From DASYFG01 sp036498565 (GTDB lineage: Bacteria; Bacillota; Bacilli; Lactobacillales; Lactobacillaceae), in contig DASYFG010000004.1 of the NCBI GenBank assembly GCA_036498565.1, forward strand, positions 434,001 to 498,000: a DNA stretch of 64,000 bases, written 5' to 3'. A program made the position numbers and the translations under genes. Below are positions 24,269 through 31,963 of the stretch, piece after piece (position 1 is the stretch's first letter; the number at the start of each line of letters is the position of its first letter). The notes under the pieces are model-generated. The model did not search any database. It was not told the DNA's origin and saw nothing but the letters and a program-made list of their open reading frames with translations.

Positions 24269-26089
24269 CTAAGCTCCTCGTTGTTTTTTTCTGAGTTGTA
24301 CTAATTGGGCCGTTGCTTGCAACATTTTCGTGTCATCTTGTTGCGCAATGGCTTCTTGTAATTGCATTTGGGCGCGTTTAATTTGTTGTTCTAACGGGCC
24401 ATTTTCCAAAATGATTTTCAAATGGTCATTGACGGCACTTTGATTGACCGGTTCGTCACCAAACGCGCGGTCAATGCCAATCATTTTCTGGTTCAAATCC
24501 GGCTTTTGCAATAAGTCCAAAAAGGTGGCCAGCTGGAATTTGGGATGTTGTTGATGATAAATGCCGGCCATCAAGAACAACGTCTGATAAACCGGGTGCA
24601 CAAATTGGAAATTCGCCATTTGCGCTACCTGCGTGTAAATCTGCGCATCTTTTAAGACTGCCATTACCAACGCTTTTTCCGCTTGCTCGACATAATCCAC
24701 CGTCTCGCGCATCCGCGCTGGCGCTTCTGGGATCCAGTTTTGCTCAGTGGGACGTGCTTGCCGTTTCGGCGCTGATTGTACTTGGCGTGGCTTGACTTGT
24801 TGCAACTGTTCAAACAACGCCTGTCGGCTCGTGCCGAATTCTTGACTCAAGCGCGCCAAATGCAAATCTTGTTCCACCGGTGTCGCGGTGGCTAAAATTT
24901 GGAGCACATCGTTGATGAACGCCAAATAGTCATTTTCTTGACTCAAATTTTTATCCGCCCGCGCAGCTTGAATTTGAAATTCAAGTGGCGTTTGGATGCG
25001 CTTTTGTAATGCTTTGCCCAAAGCAGATGCGCCGTATTTCAAACGCACTTCGTCGGGATCCAGCTTGTCTGGTAGTTGAATTATCCCGACATTTAACTGC
25101 GGATTCACGTCGTGAATGACGCTCAATGCCCGTTTTGTAGCGGTTTGACCGGCAGCATCGCCGTCATATGCTAACAAAATGCGATCAACATTCTTCTGCA
25201 ATAATTGAACATGTTCAGGGGTGAGCGCCGTTCCCATCGTCGCCACGCCAGTCGGCACGCCAGCGATTTGAGCGGCAATCACATCCATAAACCCTTCAAA
25301 CACAATCGCCGTGCGCGTCTGGCGTAATTCCGCCCGCGCCAAATCAAAGTTGAACAGCAAACGTGATTTGTTAAATAACGGACTTTCCGGACTGTTCATG
25401 TATTTGATTTTGTTGCCAGCATCTAACGCCCGGCCGGAAAATCCAACCACTTGCCCGCGCTCGTTGCGCAACGGAAACACAATCCGTCCAGCAAAACGAT
25501 CACGTAATTCGCCAGCGTCATCTTCAATGAATAATTCTGACGCCAGTAACACGGTGCGCGAAATCTGTTGCTCTTTGAAATACGTCAACAGCGCATTGTT
25601 AGTCGGCGCAAAACCAATTTTGAACGTATCTAACACATCGTCGGTCAATTGCCGTTTGTCGCGCAAATACGCCAAGGCGTCCGCGCCACTATTCGTGTTC
25701 ATCAAAATGTGATGATACAAACGTTGCGCTTCGTCTTGCAATTGCCACAACTGGCGCGTTGTTTCATTCACGCCAGTCCGTTGCGTTTGCACGCCTTCCA
25801 AAGGAATGTCAGCTTGTTCAGCCAAGTGAATGATGGTTTCAGGGAACGTAAGCCCTTCTTTTTCCATCACAAACTGAATCACAGAACCTGAGCGTCCACA
25901 AGAAAAACAGTTAAAAACCTGCTTGTTTTCATCCACAAAAAGTGACGGCGTGCGCTCCTCATGAAACGCACAAATCCCGTTCCACTGGCGCCCTTTTTTC
26001 GTCAAAGTCGTGTATTGCCCAATCACATCGACAATATTCGTCGCTTCCCGCACCCGCGTAATCAGCTCATCGGGAATCAATCCTGCCAT
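24269..26089 (-). CDS. dnaG: DNA primase
   Basis: A 606-residue primase. The CHC2 zinc site is C40, H43, C61 and C64. The TOPRIM core has EGFMDVIAAQ followed by LAYDGDAAG. The C-terminal third is the helicase-binding region. I start at ATG 26089 after AAAGGACGG. The 43 codons upstream in the open frame run through the promoter and are not coding. It shares a strong promoter with rpoD. Confidence 0.96.
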   Translation of the reverse strand: MAGLIPDELITRVREATNIVDVIGQYTTLTKKGRQWNGICAFHEERTPSLFVDENKQVFNCFSCGRSGSVIQFVMEKEGLTFPETIIHLAEQADIPLEGVQTQRTGVNETTRQLWQLQDEAQRLYHHILMNTNSGADALAYLRDKRQLTDDVLDTFKIGFAPTNNALLTYFKEQQISRTVLLASELFIEDDAGELRDRFAGRIVFPLRNERGQVVGFSGRALDAGNKIKYMNSPESPLFNKSRLLFNFDLARAELRQTRTAIVFEGFMDVIAAQIAGVPTGVATMGTALTPEHVQLLQKNVDRILLAYDGDAAGQTATKRALSVIHDVNPQLNVGIIQLPDKLDPDEVRLKYGASALGKALQKRIQTPLEFQIQAARADKNLSQENDYLAFINDVLQILATATPVEQDLHLARLSQEFGTSRQALFEQLQQVKPRQVQSAPKRQARPTEQNWIPEAPARMRETVDYVEQAEKALVMAVLKDAQIYTQVAQMANFQFVHPVYQTLFLMAGIYHQQHPKFQLATFLDLLQKPDLNQKMIGIDRAFGDEPVNQSAVNDHLKIILENGPLEQQIKRAQMQLQEAIAQQDDTKMLQATAQLVQLRKKQRGA

Positions 26090-26155
26090 TTGCCACACCG
26101 TCCTTTCCGAAAAAATGCGCGCAAAATCCCTAAGGAATTTGTCAACTGGAATACT

Positions 26156-26184
26156 AGTATAGTGCGTCTGGTGAAATTTGTCAA
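26156..26184 (-). promoter_or_regulatory. dnaG-rpoD promoter
   Basis: TTGACA (26179-26184) and TATACT (26156-26161), 17 nt apart, facing dnaG. Confidence 0.9.
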
Positions 26185-26264
26185 GTCCCTTATGTTTGCT
26201 TGAAGGTTGATAAATCAACGTTTTTTAAAATTAACATCCATATTATGTAAACCAGAAACCAAAT

Positions 26265-26294
26265 AAAAAAGCTAGCACACTTGCTAGCTTTTTT
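26265..26294 (-). terminator. Intrinsic terminator after guaA
   Basis: AAAAAAGCTAGC/GCTAGCTTTTTT stem with a short loop directly after the guaA stop. Confidence 0.92.
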
Positions 26295-26295
26295 A

Positions 26296-27831
26296 CTATT
26301 CCCATTCAACCGTTGCTGGTGGCTTTGCCGTGATGTCATAGACTACGCGGTTAACCCCGTCCACTTCGTTGGTGATACGACGCGAAATTTCGGCCAAAAC
26401 GTTCCAGTCGATTTGAGCAAAATCAGCTGTCATGCCGTCAACCGACTTGATTGCACGAATCGCCACCGTGTGATCGTAGGTCCGGTAATCACCCATTACA
26501 CCAACGCTTTGCACGCCAGTATCCACGGTAAAGTATTGCCAAATATCTGCTTCCAATCCATTTTTGGCAATTTCTTCGCGCAAAATTGCATCTGAATCGC
26601 GGACAATTGTCAAACGTTCGTCAGTGATTTCACCCATCACGCGAATGCCCAAACCAGGACCCGGGAATGGTTGGCGCCAAACCAATTCATGCGGCATGCC
26701 CAACGCTTCACCCAACGCGCGCACTTCGTCTTTGAACAGCGTGTTAAGTGGTTCAATCAACTTGAATTGCATGTCTTCTGGCAAACCACCCACGTTGTGG
26801 TGAGATTTGATTGTTTGGGCCGTTTCCGTTCCTGATTCAATCACATCCGTGTACAACGTGCCTTGGGCCAAAAATTCAATCCCGTTAAGTTTTGACGCTT
26901 CTTCATCGAAAACTTGAATGAATTCATTACCGATGATTTTGCGCTTCTTTTCAGGATCTGTCACGCCGGCTAATTTACCCAAGAAGCGGTCTTGTGCGTC
27001 AACTTTGATGATGTTCAAACCGAATTTGCCACCCAAAGATGCCATCACTTCATCGGCTTCGTTTTTACGAAGCAAACCATGATCAACGAAAATTGACGTC
27101 AATTGGTCGCCGATCGCGCGCTGCAACAACACGCCGACCACTGAAGAATCCACCCCACCAGACAAGCCAAGCAAAACGCGCTTTTCACCGACTGTTTCGC
27201 GAATAGCGGCGATTTGTTCATCAATGAAGCTGTCCATTTTCCAGTCAGCTTTGGCGCCGGCGATGTCTAATACGAAGTTTTCCAAAATTTGTTTGCCGTG
27301 TTCTGACAAAGTCGTTTCGGCGTGGAATTGCACGCCGTACAAACGTGCATCATCGTTAGCGATGGCCGCAATCGGCGTTTTGTCAGAACCACCAGCAACT
27401 ACAAATCCTGCTGGCAAAGCCGTCACGTTGTCTGAGTGACTCATCAAAACAACTTGTGAAGCTGGCGTGTTTGCCAATAACTTCGTGTCGTTTTCAGCGT
27501 GCAAAGTTGTTTGGCCAAATTCACCGTTGCCGGGGTTGGCTTCAACTTTACCGCCCAATTCTTGAGCCATCAATTGCATGCCGTAGCACACGCCCAAAAC
27601 CGGTACGCCAAGTTCAAAGACACCTTTGTCAATGCCAAAAGCGTCCGTTTCATAAACAGACTTTGGTCCACCAGACAAAATAATTGCCTTAGGATTATAG
27701 TCTTTAATTTCTGCCAAAGTCATCTTGTGTGACTTCAATTCAGAAAATACACCAAATTCGCGAATGCGACGTGTAATCAATTGGTTGTATTGTGAACCGT
27801 AGTCCAATACTAAAATTTTATCGTGAGCCAT
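26296..27831 (-). CDS. guaA: GMP synthase (glutamine-hydrolysing)
   Basis: A 511-residue enzyme converting XMP, glutamine and ATP to GMP. An N-terminal class I amidotransferase carries PVLGVCYGMQLMAQ with the nucleophile Cys near residue 83. An ATP-pyrophosphatase domain begins VLLGLSGGVDSSV (about 219-231). The C-terminal dimerisation domain ends NRVVYDITAKPPATVEWE. ATG 27831 follows AAAGGTT. It is last in the guaB, guaB-like, guaA cluster and has a structured leader (27865-27964). Confidence 0.97.
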   Translation of the reverse strand: MAHDKILVLDYGSQYNQLITRRIREFGVFSELKSHKMTLAEIKDYNPKAIILSGGPKSVYETDAFGIDKGVFELGVPVLGVCYGMQLMAQELGGKVEANPGNGEFGQTTLHAENDTKLLANTPASQVVLMSHSDNVTALPAGFVVAGGSDKTPIAAIANDDARLYGVQFHAETTLSEHGKQILENFVLDIAGAKADWKMDSFIDEQIAAIRETVGEKRVLLGLSGGVDSSVVGVLLQRAIGDQLTSIFVDHGLLRKNEADEVMASLGGKFGLNIIKVDAQDRFLGKLAGVTDPEKKRKIIGNEFIQVFDEEASKLNGIEFLAQGTLYTDVIESGTETAQTIKSHHNVGGLPEDMQFKLIEPLNTLFKDEVRALGEALGMPHELVWRQPFPGPGLGIRVMGEITDERLTIVRDSDAILREEIAKNGLEADIWQYFTVDTGVQSVGVMGDYRTYDHTVAIRAIKSVDGMTADFAQIDWNVLAEISRRITNEVDGVNRVVYDITAKPPATVEWE

Positions 27832-27864
27832 GATTAACCTTTCTGCAAACGTGTTCTAGATTCT

Positions 27865-27964
27865 GCAAAGCTAGACCTAAGTCACTCATCTGACCACCGC
27901 TAAAGCGCTGGCACAGCTGAGTAACTTACGTTACGCTTCCCGTTTCGGCGAAGCCGAAACCACC
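27865..27964 (-). ncRNA. Conserved structured RNA element, copy A, in the guaA leader
   Basis: About 100 nt between the IMPDH-like gene and guaA, about three quarters identical to the element at 30165-30267. Predicted fold: a first hairpin (GTTTCGGC/GCCGAAAC, 8 bp); an outer helix GAAGC with GCTTT; a helix TAAGT/ACTTA; an inner ACTCA/TGAGT helix; and an apical CCA-g-CGC-TTTA-GCG-g-TGG hairpin followed by the invariant GGTCAG. No terminator follows, so control here, if any, would be at translation of guaA or at mRNA stability. I do not recognise it as a described riboswitch. Confidence 0.55.
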
Positions 27965-27974
27965 TATCACACTC

Positions 27975-28943
27975 TTAATAATTCGGCGCTTGTTTTGTGA
28001 TTTCTACGTCGTGCGGGTGGCTTTCGCGCAAACCGTTGTCGGTGATTTGAACGAAGCGACCGCCAGCTTTTAATTCAGCTAATGAAGCAGATCCTGTGTA
28101 TCCCATGCCGGCACGTAAACCACCGTCGGCTTGGAAAATCGCATCATCAATTGACAAATCTCCGGCTGTTACCGTGCCATCATCGGCCAAAGTGCTGCCC
28201 TTCAACAAATCATTGACCATGGTTGCATCCGCACCGGCAGCAACTGCTTTGACAATGTCACCGGAATAGTGCACACCACCAACCGCAATTGTTGCTTTGT
28301 CAAACGCCGCAGCCACTTCCGCCACGCCCATTGTCACAGTCAAAAATGGATAAGTGACATCGTTTGGCAAATCAGAATCAACTGAACGTCCAGCCAAAAC
28401 TGCATCAACACCCGCTTCATACAAAGCTTGGGCTTGCTCAGGCGCTTCAATTACCCCAACGGCCAAGAAAGTCGCTGGAAAATCAGCGCGCAAACCTTGT
28501 ACCAAAGCAATCGCTTCGTCATCAAGACTGGCTTGCAAATACAAGAAGATTGCATCCGCACCAGCGCCAACCAAAGCCGAAACGCGTTCACCAGCACCTT
28601 GCGTCAACCAAACTTCAGCCCCAACGCGCAAACGACCTTGTGCGTCCACCAAAGCTTTTGGATAAGCCGTCGCTGACACGTACGCTTCTTTGGCTGAAGC
28701 GACCACTTCAACTTGAGCAGCCAAATCAGCTTGTTCCGCCACAACACCCAAACCACCGTTCAAAGCCATTGGCACAACGCGCGTATCCGTTGCTGGACCA
28801 AATGCTTCAGAAATCAACGGCACGTTTAATTTAAAATCAGCAGCCAAATCCGCCGTCACTGAAACTGTGTGTGGCAAAACGTTTGAGGCACCTGGGACCA
28901 ACAACACTTGGTCATAACCTAATCCAACAAATTTTTCTGTCAT
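27975..28943 (-). CDS. Cysteine-free IMPDH/GMPR-fold paralogue, probably non-catalytic
   Basis: A 322-residue TIM-barrel protein clearly homologous to IMP dehydrogenase: NVPLISEAFGPATDTRVVPMALNGGLGVV at the start and GLRESHPHDVEITKQAPNY at the end. The catalytic loop, GIGPGSICTTR in the neighbouring guaB, reads AGRSVDSDLPNDVTYP here. The protein has no cysteine at all, and the SAHGHS block and flap Arg-Tyr are also gone. It lacks CBS domains. ATG 28943 follows AAGGAGAT, 13 nt after the guaB stop. It may regulate or partner GuaB or GuaA, or bind a nucleotide; that is inference. It is not a frameshifted pseudogene. Confidence 0.85.
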   Translation of the reverse strand: MTEKFVGLGYDQVLLVPGASNVLPHTVSVTADLAADFKLNVPLISEAFGPATDTRVVPMALNGGLGVVAEQADLAAQVEVVASAKEAYVSATAYPKALVDAQGRLRVGAEVWLTQGAGERVSALVGAGADAIFLYLQASLDDEAIALVQGLRADFPATFLAVGVIEAPEQAQALYEAGVDAVLAGRSVDSDLPNDVTYPFLTVTMGVAEVAAAFDKATIAVGGVHYSGDIVKAVAAGADATMVNDLLKGSTLADDGTVTAGDLSIDDAIFQADGGLRAGMGYTGSASLAELKAGGRFVQITDNGLRESHPHDVEITKQAPNY

Positions 28944-28956
28944 CGTGTTGATCTCC

Positions 28957-30078
28957 TTATTTAACGTCTTTTAAGTAGGCTTCGTAGTCAATGACCGTGA
29001 TATCACGGTCAATTTGGTGATTTGCGACCAAATCAGCCAATGACTTGTCACCAATTTTGGCAATTTCGGTACGAATGGCGTCCAACATGTCAGCTAAGAC
29101 ATCGGCCAAAGCGCCCTTGTAGTGCACGCGGGCTTCGATACCTTCGGGCACCATTTTCTTGGCTTCGTTGACTTCACCTTGGAAGTAACGATCCTTTGAG
29201 CCAGCTTCCATAGCGGCAATTGAGCCCATGCCACGGTAAGTTTTGTAACGTTGGCCATTTTCTTCAAAGGCTTCACCGGGTGTTTCTTCTGTTCCTGAGA
29301 ACATTGACCCCAACATCACGGCGTTCCCACCAGATGCCAAAGCTTTGACAATGTCTTGTGCAGTTTTGGCACCACCGTCGGCGATAATTGCCTTACCACG
29401 TGCGGCTGCTTCATCAGCGGCGTCACGAACAGCTGACAACTGTGGCACACCAATCCCAGCCACGACACGAGTTGTACAAATTGAACCTGGTCCAATTCCG
29501 ATTTTCACCACGTCAGCCCCTGCATCATACAAAGCGGCTGCGCCTTCACGGGTTGCAATGTTACCCGCGATAATGTTCACGTCCGGGAAAGCCGCGCGTA
29601 CTTCAGAAACTTTGCGCAAAACACCTTCGGAATGACCGTGGGCTGAATCCAAAACAATGGCGTCCACACCCGCATCAACCATCGCTTGCACACGTGTCAC
29701 CGTGTCTGACGTCACACCAACCGCACCAGCTGCCAACAAACGTCCTTGGGCGTCCACGGCGGCATTTGGAAATTCTGCTGAGTCAAATGCGGCTTCTTTG
29801 ACCGCACGCACTTGATCGGCTTGCGCGGCAATTGACATGTTTTTGTGAATGACACCCAAACCACCTAATTGCGCAATTGCTGTGGCAAAGCGTGATTCCG
29901 TCACGGTGTCCATCGCAGCTGAAATCAAGGGAATGTTCAATTTCAATGTTGGTGTCAAAGTCGTTTGCAACGCGACTTCTTCAGGGGTTACAGCAGAGTT
30001 GGCGGCATACACCAACTTCATATCTTCAAAGGTCAAACCCATTGGGGCGAACTTGTTTTTTGCACTAAACTTTGTCAT
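28957..30078 (-). CDS. guaB: IMP dehydrogenase lacking CBS domains
   Basis: A 373-residue enzyme oxidising IMP to XMP, the committed step to GMP. The catalytic cysteine (C201) lies in GIGPGSICTTR, and the phosphate-binding IIADGGAKTAQDIVKAL and the flap DRYFQ are present. The Bateman (CBS) insertion expected after about residue 90 is absent, which explains the short length and removes the usual purine-nucleotide allosteric site. I start at ATG 30078 after AAAGGAAA. The frame extends 18 codons upstream into the leader terminator. Controlled by the riboswitch region upstream. Confidence 0.95.
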   Translation of the reverse strand: MTKFSAKNKFAPMGLTFEDMKLVYAANSAVTPEEVALQTTLTPTLKLNIPLISAAMDTVTESRFATAIAQLGGLGVIHKNMSIAAQADQVRAVKEAAFDSAEFPNAAVDAQGRLLAAGAVGVTSDTVTRVQAMVDAGVDAIVLDSAHGHSEGVLRKVSEVRAAFPDVNIIAGNIATREGAAALYDAGADVVKIGIGPGSICTTRVVAGIGVPQLSAVRDAADEAAARGKAIIADGGAKTAQDIVKALASGGNAVMLGSMFSGTEETPGEAFEENGQRYKTYRGMGSIAAMEAGSKDRYFQGEVNEAKKMVPEGIEARVHYKGALADVLADMLDAIRTEIAKIGDKSLADLVANHQIDRDITVIDYEAYLKDVK

Positions 30079-30099
30079 TGTTTTTCCTTTCTGGCTACA

Positions 30100-30143
30100 G
30101 AAAAAAGCATTTGAGACCGATACAGTCCACAAATGCTTTTTCC
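30100..30143 (-). terminator. Riboswitch-controlled terminator upstream of guaB
   Basis: GAAAAAGCATTTG pairs with CAAATGCTTTTTTC around a 17-base loop and ends in a T run, about 20 nt before guaB. The 5' arm contains GCATTTG, which can instead pair with CAAATGC formed by the 3' strand of the guanine aptamer P1 and the next base, giving an antiterminator. Confidence 0.88.
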
Positions 30144-30164
30144 AATGGAAACGCGTTGCAGGTT

Positions 30165-30267
30165 CGAGAAGCTAGACGTAAGTCCCTGCCCTGACCACCG
30201 CCTTTGGCGCTGGTGCAGTCCCGAAACTTACGCAACGCTTCTCGTTTCGGCTAAAGCCGAAATCACC
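30165..30267 (-). ncRNA. Conserved structured RNA element, copy B, in the guaB leader
   Basis: A 103-nt element between the guanine aptamer and the terminator. Fold: hairpin TTTCGGC/GCCGAAA; outer helix CGAGAAGC/GCTTCTCG (8 bp); helix CGTAAGT/ACTTACG (7 bp); apical ACCA-g-CGCC-AAA-GGCG-g-TGGT hairpin followed by GGTCAG. The outer and apical helices show compensatory or consistent changes against copy A (27865-27964), for example C-G here and U-A there at the top of the apical stem. GCGTTGC (30232-30238) could alternatively pair with GCAACGC (30153-30159). Class unknown to me. Confidence 0.55.
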
Positions 30268-30280
30268 TTCCACGCTCTGC

Positions 30281-30352
30281 ATTTGCGGATAGTGGTAACT
30301 TTTGGGGTACCGTAGAAACTCTCGACCATTTCTCGAGGATATATCTGCAAAT
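30281..30352 (-). ncRNA. Guanine-sensing purine riboswitch aptamer
   Basis: A 72-nt aptamer: P1 ATTTGC/GCAAAT, J1/2 ATATATC, P2 CTCGA/TCGAG, the hallmark J2/3 AGTTTCTAC, P3 GGTAC/GTTACC region, and J3/1 ACTAT. The base that reads the ligand (position 74 of the xpt aptamer) is C, which specifies guanine or hypoxanthine, not adenine. It sits just after the guaB promoter and should promote termination when guanine is abundant. Confidence 0.92.
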
Positions 30353-30378
30353 CAAATGACTTTTTAGTTGTTGATAGT

Positions 30379-30407
30379 AATATACGCGACTTTTTATGAG
30401 AACGCAA
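30379..30407 (-). promoter_or_regulatory. guaB promoter
   Basis: TTGCGT (30402-30407) and TATATT (30379-30384) are 17 nt apart, ending about 27 nt before the riboswitch aptamer. Confidence 0.75.
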
Positions 30408-30433
30408 TAGCTATTCAAAAAGTGTGAAAAGTC

Positions 30434-31750
30434 TTATTTTTTAAGTTGCTTAAACACGACAAAACCAATCAACAACATCACCAAACCAAACAAGAAAAAC
30501 GGCAAATTCGCCAAGTTGGTCACGTAACTCAAAATGATGAAGACCGCCCCAATCAGCGCAATAATCGGCGTGACTGGATAACCCCATGTTTTGTATGAGC
30601 GTTCTTTATTTGGCATGGTGCGGCGTAATTTAAAGACCGCGATGAACAACAAAATGTAAAAGACCCAGCTAGCAAACACAGCCAAATCAGACAACGGATC
30701 AAATTGATTAGACAACATCAAACCAATTGCCACGACCGAAATCAAAACTGACGCGTTTTGTGGACTCGCAAAGCGGTTTAATTTGCTAAAGACGCTGGCA
30801 AACGGGAAGTTCCCTTCGCTCGCCAATGCGTACGGCACGCGAATCGCGGTCAAGGTGTACCCGTTCAAAGCACCATAAACCGACACCAAAATCCCAATCG
30901 TGACGATTTTGCCGCCCACGCCGCCAAACAACATTTGCGCAACTTGGCTAGCTGTGTCCTTGTTGCCCATGATTTGATCAATCGGCATGTAGCGCAGCAT
31001 CACAATTGAAACTAGCAAATAAACCAGCCCGATAAAGGCTAAACCACCGGTCAAAGCAATTGGCAAATCCCGCTTTGGATTTTTCAATTCTCCAGCGATA
31101 TTACCAATTCCAATCCAGCCGTCAAAGGCAAACATCGCCGCCACCATTGCACCACCAACACCCAAAATTGGATTGATGTCATGACCAGCCGCCAATGGTA
31201 ACAAATCAAAATGCACTTCGGCTTTTGAGAACAAGCCCACCAACACAATCACGGCAATCGGAATTAATTTCAAAACCGTGAACAACGCTTGGGCACGCGC
31301 CGCGAATTTGGCACCCAACGCGTTGATGACAAGTACGCTGACAAACACCGCAATCGCCACTAAAATCAAGCGATAATCTTGCTGCATGCCAAACAAATTA
31401 GCAAACTGCGTCGCCCAAATAATCGCCAGTGCGGCGATGTTGGCTGGATAATACACCAAAGTCTGAATCCAACCAAATAAAAATCCCCAGATTGCGCCAT
31501 AAGTGTGCTCCAAATATTTAACCGCACCACCTGTTTCCGGGAACATCGCGCCCAATTCAGCGACCGTCAAACCACCCGCAATTGTGAAAATGCCGGCCAA
31601 AACCCACGCCACAATCACTAAATTCGCGGAACCAGTGCGGTCCGCCATCGAAGCGATTTTAAAAAACACACCCGCGCCAATCACGGTCCCAATCACGGCT
31701 GATAAAGCCCCAAATAGCCCAACTTCTTTTTTCAAACTTGTCTTTCCCAT
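30434..31750 (-). CDS. APC-superfamily amino acid permease/exchanger
   Basis: A 438-residue transporter with twelve expected membrane helices and the APC helix-1 motif GALSAVIGTVIGAGVFFKI. The pattern is closest to the LAT/SteT-like exchangers, so a small neutral amino acid such as serine or threonine is plausible but not proven. I start at ATG 31750, five nt after AAAGGAG. The upstream open frame runs through the T-box leader. The T-box in front means expression responds to an uncharged tRNA. Confidence 0.88.
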   Translation of the reverse strand: MGKTSLKKEVGLFGALSAVIGTVIGAGVFFKIASMADRTGSANLVIVAWVLAGIFTIAGGLTVAELGAMFPETGGAVKYLEHTYGAIWGFLFGWIQTLVYYPANIAALAIIWATQFANLFGMQQDYRLILVAIAVFVSVLVINALGAKFAARAQALFTVLKLIPIAVIVLVGLFSKAEVHFDLLPLAAGHDINPILGVGGAMVAAMFAFDGWIGIGNIAGELKNPKRDLPIALTGGLAFIGLVYLLVSIVMLRYMPIDQIMGNKDTASQVAQMLFGGVGGKIVTIGILVSVYGALNGYTLTAIRVPYALASEGNFPFASVFSKLNRFASPQNASVLISVVAIGLMLSNQFDPLSDLAVFASWVFYILLFIAVFKLRRTMPNKERSYKTWGYPVTPIIALIGAVFIILSYVTNLANLPFFLFGLVMLLIGFVVFKQLKK

Positions 31751-31925
31751 TTCTACTCCTTTGCGGCATACGGCCAAAAAAAGCGCCCCAATGCCAAAAA
31801 TGTTTGACATCAGGACGCTTGCGCGCGGTTCCACCTGATTTCCTGACCGAAGTCAGACACTCCTCTGTTTTGCGTCACTCCACAGGCGCCACCCCGTTTC
31901 TTCGTTTGCAAAAACTCATCTGTTT
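31751..31925 (-). ncRNA. T-box riboswitch leader of the permease gene
   Basis: The T-box core AGGTGGAACCGCG lies at 31824-31836 (minus strand) within an antiterminator TCAGG...CCTGA, preceded by a stem III hairpin CTGAC-TTCG-GTCAG. Stem I is short, closed by GTTTTGC/GCAAAAC with a kink-turn-like internal loop. The acceptor-pairing base A in TGGA predicts a tRNA with discriminator U (glycine, threonine or cysteine). Candidate specifiers are GGA (Gly) or ACG (Thr); I cannot decide. Confidence 0.9.
31776..31820 (-). terminator. T-box-controlled terminator
   Basis: AAGCG.CC pairs with GG.CGCTT, extended by ATG/CAT and CAA/TTG pairs, followed by TTTTTTT. Its 5' arm overlaps the 3' side of the T-box antiterminator, so the two folds exclude each other. 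Confidence 0.88.
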
Positions 31926-31954
31926 ATCATAAAGTGTCCGCGAACACATGTCAA
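31926..31954 (-). promoter_or_regulatory. Promoter of the T-box/permease unit
   Basis: TTGACA (31949-31954) and TATGAT (31926-31931), 17 nt apart. Confidence 0.88.
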
Positions 31955-31963
31955 GTCAATTGC

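Larger units (their letters stand above)
30079..30433 (-). promoter_or_regulatory. Long guaB leader region
   Basis: This 355-base stretch without a protein gene holds, in transcription order, the guaB promoter (30379-30407), a guanine riboswitch aptamer (30281-30352), the conserved element copy B (30165-30267) and a strong terminator (30100-30143), followed by the guaB ribosome-binding site. I see no further gene in it. Confidence 0.85.

Noticed and set aside
26196..26230. Plus-strand terminator-like hairpin GTTGA/TCAAC followed by T
   Set aside because: No plus-strand gene reads into it; it lies upstream of the dnaG promoter and is most likely incidental.
30165..30267. PRPP (ykkC-type) riboswitch as the partner of the guanine aptamer
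   Set aside because: The tandem layout fits known guanine-PRPP pairs, but the ykkC hallmarks (CTAGGGTTCCG and the GGGATAGAAGCCC-type block) are absent on either strand.
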